Shown here: positions 50,173 through 58,507 of the stretch, one piece after another
Layout of the letters: the number at the start of each line of letters is the position of its first letter
How positions within the stretch are numbered: the first letter of the stretch is position 1
Program-made: the position numbers and the translations under genes
Notes under the pieces: model-generated
Seen by the model: the letters and a program-made list of their open reading frames with translations, nothing else
What the model was told of the DNA's origin: nothing
The model's database searches: none
DNA from: Azospirillum canadense
GTDB taxonomy: Bacteria; Pseudomonadota; Alphaproteobacteria; Azospirillales; Azospirillaceae
Length of the DNA: 64,000 nucleotides
Reading direction: 5' to 3'
NCBI RefSeq assembly: GCF_025961225.1
Contig: NZ_JAOQNG010000003.1
Span: 639,887-703,886, forward strand

Positions 50173-50925
50173 GGTTCTGTTGCAAAGCCTGAGCACGGGT
50201 GATTAGAGGTGCGGGGTCATCAAGCTTAGGTAGTAATGCGCGTTGTTGCACGGATGTGGTGGGTGTCGTAGGCGAAGGACCCGCCCTCGGTCTGGTCTGC
50301 TATCATTCCTCCGTAAAGCGAATGCTGCGCGCCGTCACCACATCCCTCGACCGAAGCGGCGGATTCTCAACTGTGCCGAGTGCGATGCGGTCCTGCGCCA
50401 GCGCGGCAGCCTGACCGTCTGGGTCTCCGACGAGGCGATCGCGCATTGGAAGGCGGCGCCGCGCAGCACGCCGGGGGGCAGCCCAGCTACTCCGACCTGG
50501 CGATCACGACGGCCTTGATGCTTCGGGCGGTGTTTCATCTGGCCCTGCGTCAGACCGAAGGGCTGATCGCCTCCGTTCTGCGGCTGCTTGGTATCGACCT
50601 ACCGGTGCCGGACCGCTCCACCATCGCCAGGGGCGCCAGAACGGTGACGCTGCCGCGCACGCGGCCCTGCGTCAGCGGAGCAATCCACTGGCTGGTGGAC
50701 CGCACCGGGCTGAAGCTGCGCGGACCCGGCGAGTGGTTGGTCGAGAAGCACGGGACCAAGCGGCGGCGCTCCTGGAGGAAATTGCATATTGGTGGGGACG
50801 CGCAGAGCGGGCGGATCATGGCCATCACGCTGACCAACCGCGCCATCGATGACACCGCCCAAGTCGGTCCCTTACTGGAACAGGTCACCGGTCCAGTGGC
50901 CACGTTCAGCGGCGACGTCGCCTAG
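50173..50925 (+). pseudogene. IS5 family transposase, frameshifted and 3'-truncated
   Basis: The N-terminus KANAARRHHIPRPKRRILNCAECDAVLRQRGSLTVW is in one frame. At a run of six G (about 50467-50472) the frame shifts to PSYSDLAITTALMLRAVFHLALRQTEGLI and onward to LVDRTGLKLRGPGEWLVEKHG and a stop at 50925. The second catalytic Asp and C-terminus are absent. One more G would restore the frame. The left edge resembles an IS5 terminal repeat. Confidence 0.82.
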
Positions 50926-51216
50926 CTGTTTGATGGCGGAACGTTGTCGGGCCCCGGTGTGTTGGGCCATCCAAGAGCATGGCTGGTGGATCGAAAGGCG
51001 TCTGGGCCCTGCGCCTCAGTAAACAAGCGATCGGCGCAGTCCCGTCCGTCGTCGCCATGACGAGCCAGAAGCGCCCGCCGCAGCCGGCCCGTCAACCCTG
51101 GCCCTGACGGGCCACCGCCGAAGGCGGCTGTGGGGTTGACCGGCCGTCGCGCGGCGGGCATCATCCCTCGTGGCGGCGACGCTGAGCCTGTTCGGCCCCG
51201 GCCGGGAGGAACGGCC
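50926..51216. other. Non-coding stretch before IS481 with a structured element
   Basis: About 290 bases without a supported gene. It includes the two-hairpin structure at 51086-51145 and presumably the left end of the IS481 element; no exact terminal repeat could be fixed. Confidence 0.5.
51086..51145 (+). ncRNA. Two-hairpin structured element like those beside IS110 genes
   Basis: An outer stem GTCAACCC (51091-51098) / GGGTTGAC (51133-51140), extended by GGCC/GGCC, encloses GGCCC-TGAC-GGGCC and CCGCC-GAA-GGCGG. The architecture matches the IS110-associated structures, yet no IS110 gene remains here; the next gene is an IS481 transposase. It may be an IS110 relic or a structure shared by several IS types. 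Confidence 0.4.
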
Positions 51217-52320
51217 ATGGACCAAATCCATCCCAACGCCCGCACCACCCCGGCGGTGCGCGCCGCCATCGCCGCCACCGAGCCCACGGGCGTGCTGGCC
51301 AAACGCTTCGGCGTCAGCACCGAAAGCATCCGCACATGGCGCAAACGCGGCTCTGAGGACGTTCAGGATCACTCCTCGCTCCCCCAGCACCTGCGCTGGC
51401 GGGCCACCGAGGAAGAACGCGCCATCGTCTGTGAGCTGCGCCGGAGCACCGGGTTCCCACTCGACGACCTCACGGTCACGGTGCGCCACTTCCTGCCCCA
51501 TCTGAACCGCGACGCCATCGACCGGATCCTGAAGGCCGAAGGCCTGGGGCGCCTGCCAACGTCCCCGACCACCACGCCCAAGAAGGGCACCAAGCACTTC
51601 AAGGAGTATGACCTCGGCTTCCTACACATCGCTATCAAGCACCTGCCCAAGCTGCACGTGATCGGTGCTGGAGCGCGCAAACGCTCCCTGTACGTCGCCA
51701 TCGACCGCGCCTCGCGGCTGGTCCACCTGGCGGTCAAGGACGAGGAGACGGAAGCCGCCGCCACCGCCTTCCTGAACGAGGCGGTCGCTGCCTTTCCCTT
51801 CACCATCACCCACGTGCTGACCGACCGCGGCCGTTGCTTCACCGCCGACGGCTGCGAGGCCGCCTGCCGCGCCCTGGGCGCGCAGCACCGCAAGACCAAG
51901 CCCTACACCCCGCAGACCAACGGCATGGTCGAACGCTTCAACGGCCGCATCGGGCGCGAGGTGTTGGTCCTGTGCATCGGCACGCATGATGCCCTGGAGC
52001 GCCTGCTTCACGGCTACCGGCTCGCCGACAACGCCCGCCGACAGCGCGTCCTCAAGGGCCACTCGCCCAACGAGGTCGTCCACGAGCGCCTGAAGGCGAA
52101 ACCCGAGCTGATCAACCCCGCTTACCGACCTCCCAGTCCGTGCGACCTCACCAAAATTAAGGTGGCCGCTCAGCTCAGGGTGTATGCCGCCAAGGACGTA
52201 TCGCATCCGGACAGCACCAGGAGCGCAATCTTCAACGGCACCACCATCCGCAATTTGGTCTTCGTTGGACAAGGACAGCGACGGGATGGGCCTGGTGAGG
52301 TCGGCGTGGGCAAACATTAA
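51217..52320 (+). CDS. IS481 family transposase
   Basis: A 367-residue DDE transposase; the ATG at 51217 has GGGAGGA upstream. The N-terminal HTH is LAKRFGVSTESIRTWRKRG. The rve-type catalytic core has LYVAIDRASRLVHLAV (Asp), THVLTDRGRCFTADG (Asp) and TPQTNGMVERFNGRIGREVL (Glu). The expected C-terminus near AKDVSHPD is followed by ~35 extra residues (STRSAIFNGTTIRNLVFVGQ and on), suggesting the original stop was lost or the 3' end is fused to flanking DNA. Otherwise it looks intact. Confidence 0.88.
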   Translation: MDQIHPNARTTPAVRAAIAATEPTGVLAKRFGVSTESIRTWRKRGSEDVQDHSSLPQHLRWRATEEERAIVCELRRSTGFPLDDLTVTVRHFLPHLNRDAIDRILKAEGLGRLPTSPTTTPKKGTKHFKEYDLGFLHIAIKHLPKLHVIGAGARKRSLYVAIDRASRLVHLAVKDEETEAAATAFLNEAVAAFPFTITHVLTDRGRCFTADGCEAACRALGAQHRKTKPYTPQTNGMVERFNGRIGREVLVLCIGTHDALERLLHGYRLADNARRQRVLKGHSPNEVVHERLKAKPELINPAYRPPSPCDLTKIKVAAQLRVYAAKDVSHPDSTRSAIFNGTTIRNLVFVGQGQRRDGPGEVGVGKH

Positions 52321-52376
52321 TCCCGATGGGTAGCCGGGGCCGCCCGCTCACCCGACGCTCGCTCCCGACGCGGTGC

Positions 52377-52853
52377 TCAGCGCCCCCGTCTCCGCTGTTG
52401 GTCGATAAACCGCGGGGTTGCCTCATCGGCCATGTCTTCGAGAATGATCAAGGAGCGGAGCGCGTCACGCTGCGCGTCACCGGTATGGTCGTACAAGCCG
52501 GGCGGCTTTGGGGGATTCGGGATCGTTGGCCCCACGGACGGGACCGGGGGCGTCGGAACCGTGACCGAGGTGGGGCGAGGGTGTGGGGGCGGCGTGGTGA
52601 TGGTCGTCGGCGAGCTGCTCGGGATCGAACAGACCTTAAATCGGTTGCACACCGGCAGCGGCACGAACAGCGGGTTGGCCGCGAAGCGGGGAATGCCCCC
52701 GAGGCCCGCCGGGGGCGGCAACGTCAAACGAGGCCCGCTGAGCAGACTCGTAGTCGTTGGCGTTTCGGACATGCTCGGCGTCTGGTTCGGTCCGGCGGCG
52801 AATGCGGCCGGGGCGGTAAGCAGGAATAGGGCGGTCAGGAACGAGCCTCGCAT
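52377..52853 (-). CDS. Hypothetical secreted proline-rich protein
   Basis: A 158-residue protein with a clear signal peptide (MRGSFLTALFLLTAPAAFAA) and GGGAG 8 nt upstream of the ATG at 52853. The mature part is Pro/Thr-rich (TTITTPPPHPRPTSVTVPTPPVPSVGPTIPNPPKPP) with two Cys in PVCNRFKVCS and a charged C-terminal helix. No family recognised. It sits between IS481 and a small hypothetical gene. Confidence 0.65.
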   Translation of the reverse strand: MRGSFLTALFLLTAPAAFAAGPNQTPSMSETPTTTSLLSGPRLTLPPPAGLGGIPRFAANPLFVPLPVCNRFKVCSIPSSSPTTITTPPPHPRPTSVTVPTPPVPSVGPTIPNPPKPPGLYDHTGDAQRDALRSLIILEDMADEATPRFIDQQRRRGR

Positions 52854-53017
52854 CGGGGGTACTCCCAGAGGGGTTGCGTGCCCTGTTCCTAGAGCAGAAG
52901 ACCCACCGCCGCTGTTAGCTGGCTCACACCGCGGGAACGACCACAAGCATCCTTTCATCTGGGGACGCGGTCGGCGCCATCGGCCATCCCGCCATCTCGG
53001 TGTGGCGGCTCTCCCAA

Positions 53018-53233
53018 CTATCTCACTGATTGAGCGGATGCACCACTTAGTATGTTGGGAATTTTTGCATTATCGCCGCATCGGGGTAACCGCCGGTCCG
53101 CAGCATCATAACCATCCCTGTCCGGTGGTGGATCGGGGATGCCCGGGAAATCGTCCTCCGCGTCCAGCGGCCGAAGCGTAGAGAGGATCGCCAACAGTGA
53201 GGGCCTTGGGGCTTTCGCGTTATCGTCGGCCAT
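53018..53233 (-). CDS. Small hypothetical protein with acidic-proline tail motif
   Basis: A 71-residue protein; GGGAGG sits 8 nt before the ATG at 53233, the best ribosome site in this patch. The sequence LLAILSTLRPLDAEDDFPGIPDPPPDRD resembles the C-terminal tail of VapB-type antitoxins in alphaproteobacteria, but the last 20 residues do not fit. No toxin partner is evident. It may be a fragment or frameshifted version of an antitoxin gene. Confidence 0.5.
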   Translation of the reverse strand: MADDNAKAPRPSLLAILSTLRPLDAEDDFPGIPDPPPDRDGYDAADRRLPRCGDNAKIPNILSGASAQSVR

Positions 53234-53299
53234 ACGTCCACCTCCCCTCTCACGAGCAAGCCTCAAGCTATTATCTCATGGGGAACGCACAATGGCGCG

Positions 53300-53602
53300 A
53301 TGGAGGACGATGTGCTGCAGCCGGATCGCCGAATCATCGATCGCGTCAGACAGTGGCTGTGGCCGCATTTGCCCTACGTGCGTGATCCGCACGAGGGCGG
53401 CCCGTGCCCTCGCGCGGCGTGGCAGCGGCGCGTGCTCGGCCCGATGAAATCCTGGCCTGGCTACAAGGTGGGCGTGGTGCATTACCCAGATGCCGACCAA
53501 GCCGACGCCGACATACAGGCCTTAGAGAAAGCCGCGTTCAACGCAGCGCGGCGGCGGCAGCCCTGGTGGAGACGTCACCTGCCGACCCGTTGGTGGCGGT
53601 GA
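53300..53602 (+). CDS. Hypothetical protein
   Basis: A 100-residue open frame starting MEDDVLQPDRRIIDRVRQWLWPHLPYVRDPHEGG and ending RRRQPWWRRHLPTRWWR. It is rich in Trp and Arg with no recognised domain and no strong ribosome site. It may be a real small gene because no other frame is better here, but support is weak. Confidence 0.35.
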   Translation: MEDDVLQPDRRIIDRVRQWLWPHLPYVRDPHEGGPCPRAAWQRRVLGPMKSWPGYKVGVVHYPDADQADADIQALEKAAFNAARRRQPWWRRHLPTRWWR

Positions 53603-53688
53603 TCCCGATCGACGTTGTTGCACCGAGGCGGCGGGACATTGGTGCACAACTCGGCGCGCTGACAGAGTTGGCTCTGTCCGATCGGTGA

Positions 53689-54063
53689 TCAGGCGACCTT
53701 GCGGGAGACCGGCATGCCCAAGCTGGTCATGATATTGAGGACCTTGCCGCCGACGGCCGCTTCAACCTTCTGCGCCGGCAGAGTCCGAGCGCGCAGGCTG
53801 CGGCCGATCAGCGTCTTGTACCGCAACATCGCCACCTCCAGGTTGGCACTGCGCCGGGAGAAGGTGGTGTGATCCGGAACCGGCAGGTCCAGGCCAAGCA
53901 GGCGCAGGAGCGAGCCCAGCAGACCTTCGGTCTGGCGCCACGGCCGGCCAAAGGCCAGGCGCAGCATCGCCCCGGCTTCGATGGCCAAGTCCGAGTAGCG
54001 GGAAGGCCGGCCGCGCCGACCTGCCTTCGGCGGTGTCCAGGCGGCGATCGCCTCCGAGGTCAC
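53689..54063 (-). pseudogene. IS5 family transposase with in-frame catalytic deletion
   Basis: The open frame begins at the IS6 boundary (VTSEAIAAWTPPKAGRRGRPSRYSDLAIEAGAMLRLAFGRPWRQTEGLLGSLLRLLGLDLPVPDHTTFSRRSANLE). It jumps in frame to VAMLRYKTLIGRSLRARTLPAQKVEAAVGGKVLNIMTSLG. About 170 residues carrying the DDE Asp residues are missing, and the 5' end is cut by IS6. The protein would be DNA-binding but not catalytic. Confidence 0.85.
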
Positions 54064-54070
54064 CCAGATG

Positions 54071-54893
54071 GGTGCTGTCAGGTTGCGGACCGCCGGATTG
54101 GCATGGCAGGGTGCCGGGCGTGAGCACGACGCCCAATCCGTACCGCGGCTTTCGTTTTCCGGCCGCGATCATCAATGAAGCGGTGTGGCTGTACCACGGA
54201 TTCAGCTTGAGCCTGCGCGAGGTCGAGTTGATCCTGGCCGCGCGCGGTGTCGAGGTCAGCTACGAAACCATCCGGGAGTGGGGTCTGCGCTTCGGCCGGG
54301 AGTTCGCCACCACGCTCAAGCGCCGCCGACCCCAGTCGGGCGACAAATGGTTGTTGGATGAGGTGTTCATCCGCATCCGCGGCAAGCAGCATTATCTTTG
54401 GCGCGCTGTCGACCAAAACGGCGTGGTGCTGGACATCTTGGTCCAGAGCCGGCGCAACACGAAGGCGGCCAAGCGGTTCTTCCGCAAGCTGCTGAAAGGG
54501 CTGCGCTACGCCCCGCGTGTCCTCGTGACCGACAAGCTGAAATCATACGCCGCAGTGAAGAAGGCTCCGAAGCTCGGCAGCGAACACAGGCAGAGCCAAC
54601 ACCTGAACAATATCTGCGAAGTCTCGCACCAGCCGACGCGACGGCGCAAGCGGCACATGAGGAGGTTCAAATCAGCCCGGCACGCCCAGCGGTTTCTCTC
54701 CACCCAAAGCGCGATCCACAACCACTTCCAACTGCGCCGCCATCTCATCTCCGCCGCCGAGTACCGCGCCGCCCGCGCTCGCGCCTTCACCACCTGGCGC
54801 GAGACGACCGGTCTTGCCCTGACCGCCTGAGCGGAACCAAAACGGGTTGTTCAGACGCTCATCTCATCAACCGCCAGCGAAGTTGACAACACC
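54071..54893 (+). mobile_element. IS6 family element, intact
   Basis: Terminal repeats GGTGCTGTCAGGT (54071-54083) and the complement of GGTGTTGTCAACT (54881-54893) define an 823-bp element with one complete transposase. The flanks do not share an 8-bp duplication: the left side is IS5 and the right side IS256, so the element marks a rearrangement junction. Confidence 0.88.
54120..54830 (+). CDS. IS6 family transposase
   Basis: A 236-residue intact transposase with a GTG start at 54120. It has the same motifs as element D (DEVFIRIRGKQHYLWRAVDQNG, LVTDKLKSYAAVKK, FLSTQSAIHNHFQLRRHL). The C-terminal half matches the remnant at 49727-50172 closely, while the N-terminal half matches element D. 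Confidence 0.94.
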   Translation: MSTTPNPYRGFRFPAAIINEAVWLYHGFSLSLREVELILAARGVEVSYETIREWGLRFGREFATTLKRRRPQSGDKWLLDEVFIRIRGKQHYLWRAVDQNGVVLDILVQSRRNTKAAKRFFRKLLKGLRYAPRVLVTDKLKSYAAVKKAPKLGSEHRQSQHLNNICEVSHQPTRRRKRHMRRFKSARHAQRFLSTQSAIHNHFQLRRHLISAAEYRAARARAFTTWRETTGLALTA

Positions 54894-55220
54894 GCCCTGA
54901 ATCCACGCTTCCTGGATGACCGCGGTGAGCGCCTTCTCGGCGGTCTTGCGCGGCTCCAGAAAGGCCGGAAAGTAGCTGCCCTGGCGCAGCTTTGGGATCT
55001 TCAGGTCGAGCGTGCCGAGGCGGGTGTCAAGCTGGCGCGGCCGCGAGCCGTTGCGGTAGGTGGTGCGCGTGTCGCTACGCTCGTGGCGCGCCGCGCCGAT
55101 CAGCGCCTCGACCTCGAAGTCCATCAGCCGGTGTAACGTGTGCTCGGCGACGGCGCGCAGAAAATCGCCGTCTGTGCTCTTCTGGATTTGCTCGATCAGT
55201 GCCATTCTGTCGTCGGTCAT
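54894..55220 (-). pseudogene. IS256 family transposase, 5' fragment
   Basis: The ATG at 55220 opens MTDDRMALIEQIQKSTDGDFLRAVAEHTLHRLMDFEVEALIGAARHERSDTRTTYRNGSR, then IPKLRQGSYFPAFLEPRKTAEKALTAVIQEAWIQG. It stops abruptly at the IS6 terminal repeat. The catalytic domain is lost. It is related to but distinct from the intact IS256 at 24161. Confidence 0.85.
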
Positions 55221-55317
55221 CGTCGTGTCCTTGGTTGTGATCGCGTGTCGCAACTCGACCTTACCAAAGATGCGCGATGACCACCTCCTGCCGCCGAACA
55301 CACCGCCTGCGAGGCGG

Positions 55318-55378
55318 AGGATCGGGCTGGGGCCGGGCTACGCTGTGTGGGAGCTTCGCCCGGCCCCAGCCCGATCCT
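55318..55378. repeat. Perfect 21-bp inverted repeat with 19-nt loop
   Basis: Arms 55318-55338 (AGGATCGGGCTGGGGCCGGGC) and 55358-55378 are exact complements. It lies between the IS256 fragment and the 3' end of the formamidase gene. It could be a terminator for the kyn operon, although 218 nt away and without a T tract, or a relic of an IS end. Confidence 0.85.
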
Positions 55379-55596
55379 TCATGGGCGCTTTTTCCACCAC
55401 GCCCCTGGACGTTACCCGAGATTTTCCGGTGACGGCGATCGGCATTGTACTTGTGCGGCATGTTCAGGCGGGTTGGTCGGGAACAGGTATGCCTTCTATC
55501 CGACCAAGCTCGTGCTGACAACTACCGCATCCCTGCACCAAACCACCGGCGTGTGGCAGGGCAGCGTATTCGTCCAGAAATTCCCCACAGGCGACC

Positions 55597-56436
55597 TCAT
55601 GAGGAGAGCAGCGCGTCCACCAGGGGGGAGTCCGGATCGGCCAGATCGTCGATGACATCGAAATGATGGCGTCCGTCGGCCTGCCGCGCGGCGGTGGCCG
55701 CACCCAGGCCAAGCCATATGTTCGCTAGCAGGGCGTTTTGCCGAATGAACTCCGGCCGCTCTTGCGCGCCCACCCAGCAGGTGATGCCTGCTCCCGGCCG
55801 TGGCCGCAGCAGGGCCGGGCTTTCGGCGACCGCCTCGGCCTCGTCCATGCCGAGCGTGCCGTTCATGCGCGTGGCCAGCAGCGGGCGCAGGTCGTGCAAG
55901 CCGCTGATGGAAACAGTGTGCTCCACCCGCTCCGCCACCGCCGGCGGCAAGGACACGTCCGCGCAGGCCAGGCGGCTGACCAGATGGCCGCCCGCGGAAT
56001 GGCCGGTCAGCCGCAGCGGACCGGGCGTGGCCTCCGCAATCGCGGCGACCGCCCGCGCGACCTGCCGGGTTATGCCAGCGATGCGGCAGTCGGGGCAGAG
56101 CGTGTAGCTGGGCATGGCGACGCGCCAGCCATGGGCGAGCGGCCCGGCCGCCAGATGCGACCAGCTCGCCTTTTCGAAGGCTATCCAATAGCCGCCATGA
56201 ACGAAGACGACCGTGCCCTTCGCCGGACGGGCGGGGTGGAACAGGTCGTAGCGTTCGCGCGCGCCGTCGCCATAGGGCTGGTCAAGCGTCGCGCGCCGCT
56301 GCGCCGTCAACGTCGCGCGGAAGGCGGCGGCCCGCTCCGCCCAGCGCGCTGGGTAGGCGTCGCCATCAGGGATGTGGGCGCTGTTGCTGTAGGCGTCATC
56401 CCAATCCGTGACCGACGCCAGCGCGTTCCCGACCAT
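55597..56436 (-). CDS. Kynurenine formamidase (alpha/beta hydrolase type)
   Basis: A 279-residue alpha/beta hydrolase of the arylformamidase (AFMID-like) group, hydrolysing N-formylkynurenine to kynurenine and formate. The ATG at 56436 has AAGGGATGACGGG upstream. Motifs: the oxyanion-hole HGGYW (FVHGGYWIAF), the nucleophile in LTGHSAGGHLVSRL, and a C-terminal His in GRHHFDVIDDL. It differs from the metal-dependent KynB family, so I give no symbol. It is the last gene of a kynureninase-dioxygenase-formamidase operon, 26 nt after the dioxygenase stop, which supports the assignment. Confidence 0.85.
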   Translation of the reverse strand: MVGNALASVTDWDDAYSNSAHIPDGDAYPARWAERAAAFRATLTAQRRATLDQPYGDGARERYDLFHPARPAKGTVVFVHGGYWIAFEKASWSHLAAGPLAHGWRVAMPSYTLCPDCRIAGITRQVARAVAAIAEATPGPLRLTGHSAGGHLVSRLACADVSLPPAVAERVEHTVSISGLHDLRPLLATRMNGTLGMDEAEAVAESPALLRPRPGAGITCWVGAQERPEFIRQNALLANIWLGLGAATAARQADGRHHFDVIDDLADPDSPLVDALLSS

Positions 56437-56462
56437 CCCGTCATCCCTTCGAAGCGGTCCCG

Positions 56463-57317
56463 TCACAGCACCGTGCGGACGCGCCAGAGTTCCGGAAACA
56501 GCTCCACCGCCAGCATGTTGCGCAGGTAGGAGGCGCCGCCGGTGCCGCCGGTGCCCCGCTTGAAACCGATCACCCGCTCCACCGTTGTGACGTGGTTGAA
56601 GCGCCAGCGGCGAAAGTAATCTTCGAAATCCACCAGCTTCTCGGCGAGTTCGTAAAGCGGCCAGTGGTGCTCCGGGTCCTGGTAGACTCGCCGCCACGCC
56701 TCGGTCACGCGGTCGTCGGGTTGATACGGCTGGGAGACGTCGCGGGCCAGAACCTCCTTCGGCAAGGGAATGTCGTGGCGCGCCAGCAGGCGCAACGCCT
56801 CGTCGTACAGGCTGGGCCGGGTCAACTCCCCCTCCAGCCGGGCCAGGATCTCCGGCCGGTGAGCGTGCGGCCGCAGCATCGCGCGGTTCCGGTTGCCCAG
56901 CAGAAACTCGATTTCCCGGTACTGGTACGACTGGAAGCCGGACGACTGGCCCAGGGCGTCGCGGAAACGGGTGTACTCGCTGGGCGTCATCGTGCGCAGC
57001 ACGTCCCAGGCGGAGTTCAGCTGCTCGAAGATGCGCGCCACGCGGCTCAGCATCTTGAAGGCCGGGGACAGCCGGTCTCCGCGGATCGCCTCGCGGGCAG
57101 CGTGGATCTCATAGACCGCCAGCCGCATCCACAGTTCCGACGTCTGGTGCTGGATGATGAACAGCATCTCGTCGTGCGCGGCGGAGCGCGGAGCCTGCGC
57201 CCCCAGGATGCGGTCGAGCTGCAGATAGTCGCCGTAGGACATCCGCCCGTCGAACGCCATCTGCGCGCCTTCGGCGGCCGGATCATAGGGCAGGGGGCTC
57301 TGATCAGGGTCGGTCAT
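56463..57317 (-). CDS. kynA: Tryptophan 2,3-dioxygenase
   Basis: A 284-residue heme dioxygenase opening the indole ring of L-tryptophan to N-formylkynurenine. Signatures: MSYGDYLQLDRILGAQ, HDEMLFIIQHQTSELWMRL (substrate-binding and distal His region), SGFQSYQYREIEFLLGNRN, and RWRFNHVTTVERVIGFKRGTGGTGGASYL with the proximal heme His and the Thr/Gly loop. The start overlaps the kynureninase stop (ATGA, 57314-57317). The length is normal for bacterial enzymes. Confidence 0.95.
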   Translation of the reverse strand: MTDPDQSPLPYDPAAEGAQMAFDGRMSYGDYLQLDRILGAQAPRSAAHDEMLFIIQHQTSELWMRLAVYEIHAAREAIRGDRLSPAFKMLSRVARIFEQLNSAWDVLRTMTPSEYTRFRDALGQSSGFQSYQYREIEFLLGNRNRAMLRPHAHRPEILARLEGELTRPSLYDEALRLLARHDIPLPKEVLARDVSQPYQPDDRVTEAWRRVYQDPEHHWPLYELAEKLVDFEDYFRRWRFNHVTTVERVIGFKRGTGGTGGASYLRNMLAVELFPELWRVRTVL

Positions 57318-58507
57318 GTCACCATCGCCTTCTTGTGGTACTCGGGCCGGTCCCACAGGCGGCCGTCCATCACGCGCTTCAGCACGGCGACGGCGCGCCG
57401 CACCTCGTCCACGCCGATGTAGAGCGGGGTGACGCCGAAGCGCAGCACGTCCGGCGCCCGAAAGTCGCCGATGACGCCACGGTCGATCAGCGCCTGCATG
57501 ATGGCGTAGCCCTGCGGGTGGTGGAAGGACACCTGGCTGCCGCGCCGGCTGCCGTCGCGGGGTGAGGCCAGCTCCAGCTCCGGACACTGCGCCTCGACGA
57601 GTTTGATGAACAGGTCGCACAGCGCGATGGAGGTGCGGCGCACGTCGGCCATGTCGACTCCGTCCCAGACGTCGAGCGCCGCGTCGAGTGCCGCGAGCGC
57701 GATCACAGGCGGGGTGCCGACCCGCATCCGTTCGACGCCTGCGCCGGGGCGGTAGGCGCGGTCGAAGGCGAAAGGGGCCGCGTGCCCCATCCAGCCGGAC
57801 AGCGCCGGCCGCGCCGTTTCCGCATGCCCGGGGGCGACATAGATGAAGGCCGGGGCGCCCGGCCCACCGTTCAGGTACTTGTAGGTGCAGCCGACGGCGA
57901 AATCGGCCGCGGCGCCGGCCAGATCCACCGGCAGCGCGCCGGCGGAATGGGCGAGGTCCCAAACGGTCAGGGCACCGGCCGCATGAGCCTTCGCCGTCAA
58001 CGCCGCCATGTCGTGCAGGCGTCCGGTTCGGTAATCGACCTCGGTCAGCATCAGCACGGCGACGTCATCGCCAATGGCGGCATCGATTGCGTCCGGTTCA
58101 ACAACCTTCAGGACATGGCCCTGGCCCAAGGTCTCGATGAGCCCCTCCGCCATATAGAGGTCGGTGGGAAAGTTGCCGCTGTCGGATAGAATCACCCGGC
58201 GGCCGGGGTTCAGCGCGAGCGCCGCCGCCAGCGCTTGATACACCTTGATCGACAGCGTGTCCCCGACGACGACGCTGCCGGCCGGAGCGCCGAGCAACCG
58301 GGCAATGCGATCACCGACGGCGCGCGGCTGGACCATCCATCCGGCCGTGTTCCAACCACGGATCAGCTGCCTGCCCCATTCCTCGGTCAGGGTGTGGGCC
58401 ACCCTGCGCTCAGCGGCGGCGGGCAGGGGACCCAACGAGTTGCCGTCGAGGTAGATCACGCCGTCCGGGATGCAGAATCGCGCGCGAGTCTTGTGAAAAT
58501 CGGTCAT
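57314..58507 (-). CDS. kynU: Kynureninase
   Basis: A 397-residue PLP enzyme cleaving kynurenine to anthranilate and alanine. Motifs: IYLDGNSLGPLP at the N-terminus, DSGNFPTDLYMAEGL, DLAHSAGALPVDL and the Lys of GCTYKYLNGGPGAPAF that binds PLP, then the C-terminal RFGVTPLYIGVDEVRRAV. GGAGGAG lies upstream of the ATG at 58507. It is first in the operon with kynA and the formamidase, so tryptophan can be converted to anthranilate. Confidence 0.95.
   Translation of the reverse strand: MTDFHKTRARFCIPDGVIYLDGNSLGPLPAAAERRVAHTLTEEWGRQLIRGWNTAGWMVQPRAVGDRIARLLGAPAGSVVVGDTLSIKVYQALAAALALNPGRRVILSDSGNFPTDLYMAEGLIETLGQGHVLKVVEPDAIDAAIGDDVAVLMLTEVDYRTGRLHDMAALTAKAHAAGALTVWDLAHSAGALPVDLAGAAADFAVGCTYKYLNGGPGAPAFIYVAPGHAETARPALSGWMGHAAPFAFDRAYRPGAGVERMRVGTPPVIALAALDAALDVWDGVDMADVRRTSIALCDLFIKLVEAQCPELELASPRDGSRRGSQVSFHHPQGYAIMQALIDRGVIGDFRAPDVLRFGVTPLYIGVDEVRRAVAVLKRVMDGRLWDRPEYHKKAMVT

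Noticed and set aside
53018..53602. Toxin-antitoxin pair
   Set aside because: The small minus-strand protein has a VapB-like tail motif, but the neighbouring frame is divergent and shows no PIN, RelE or other toxin motif.
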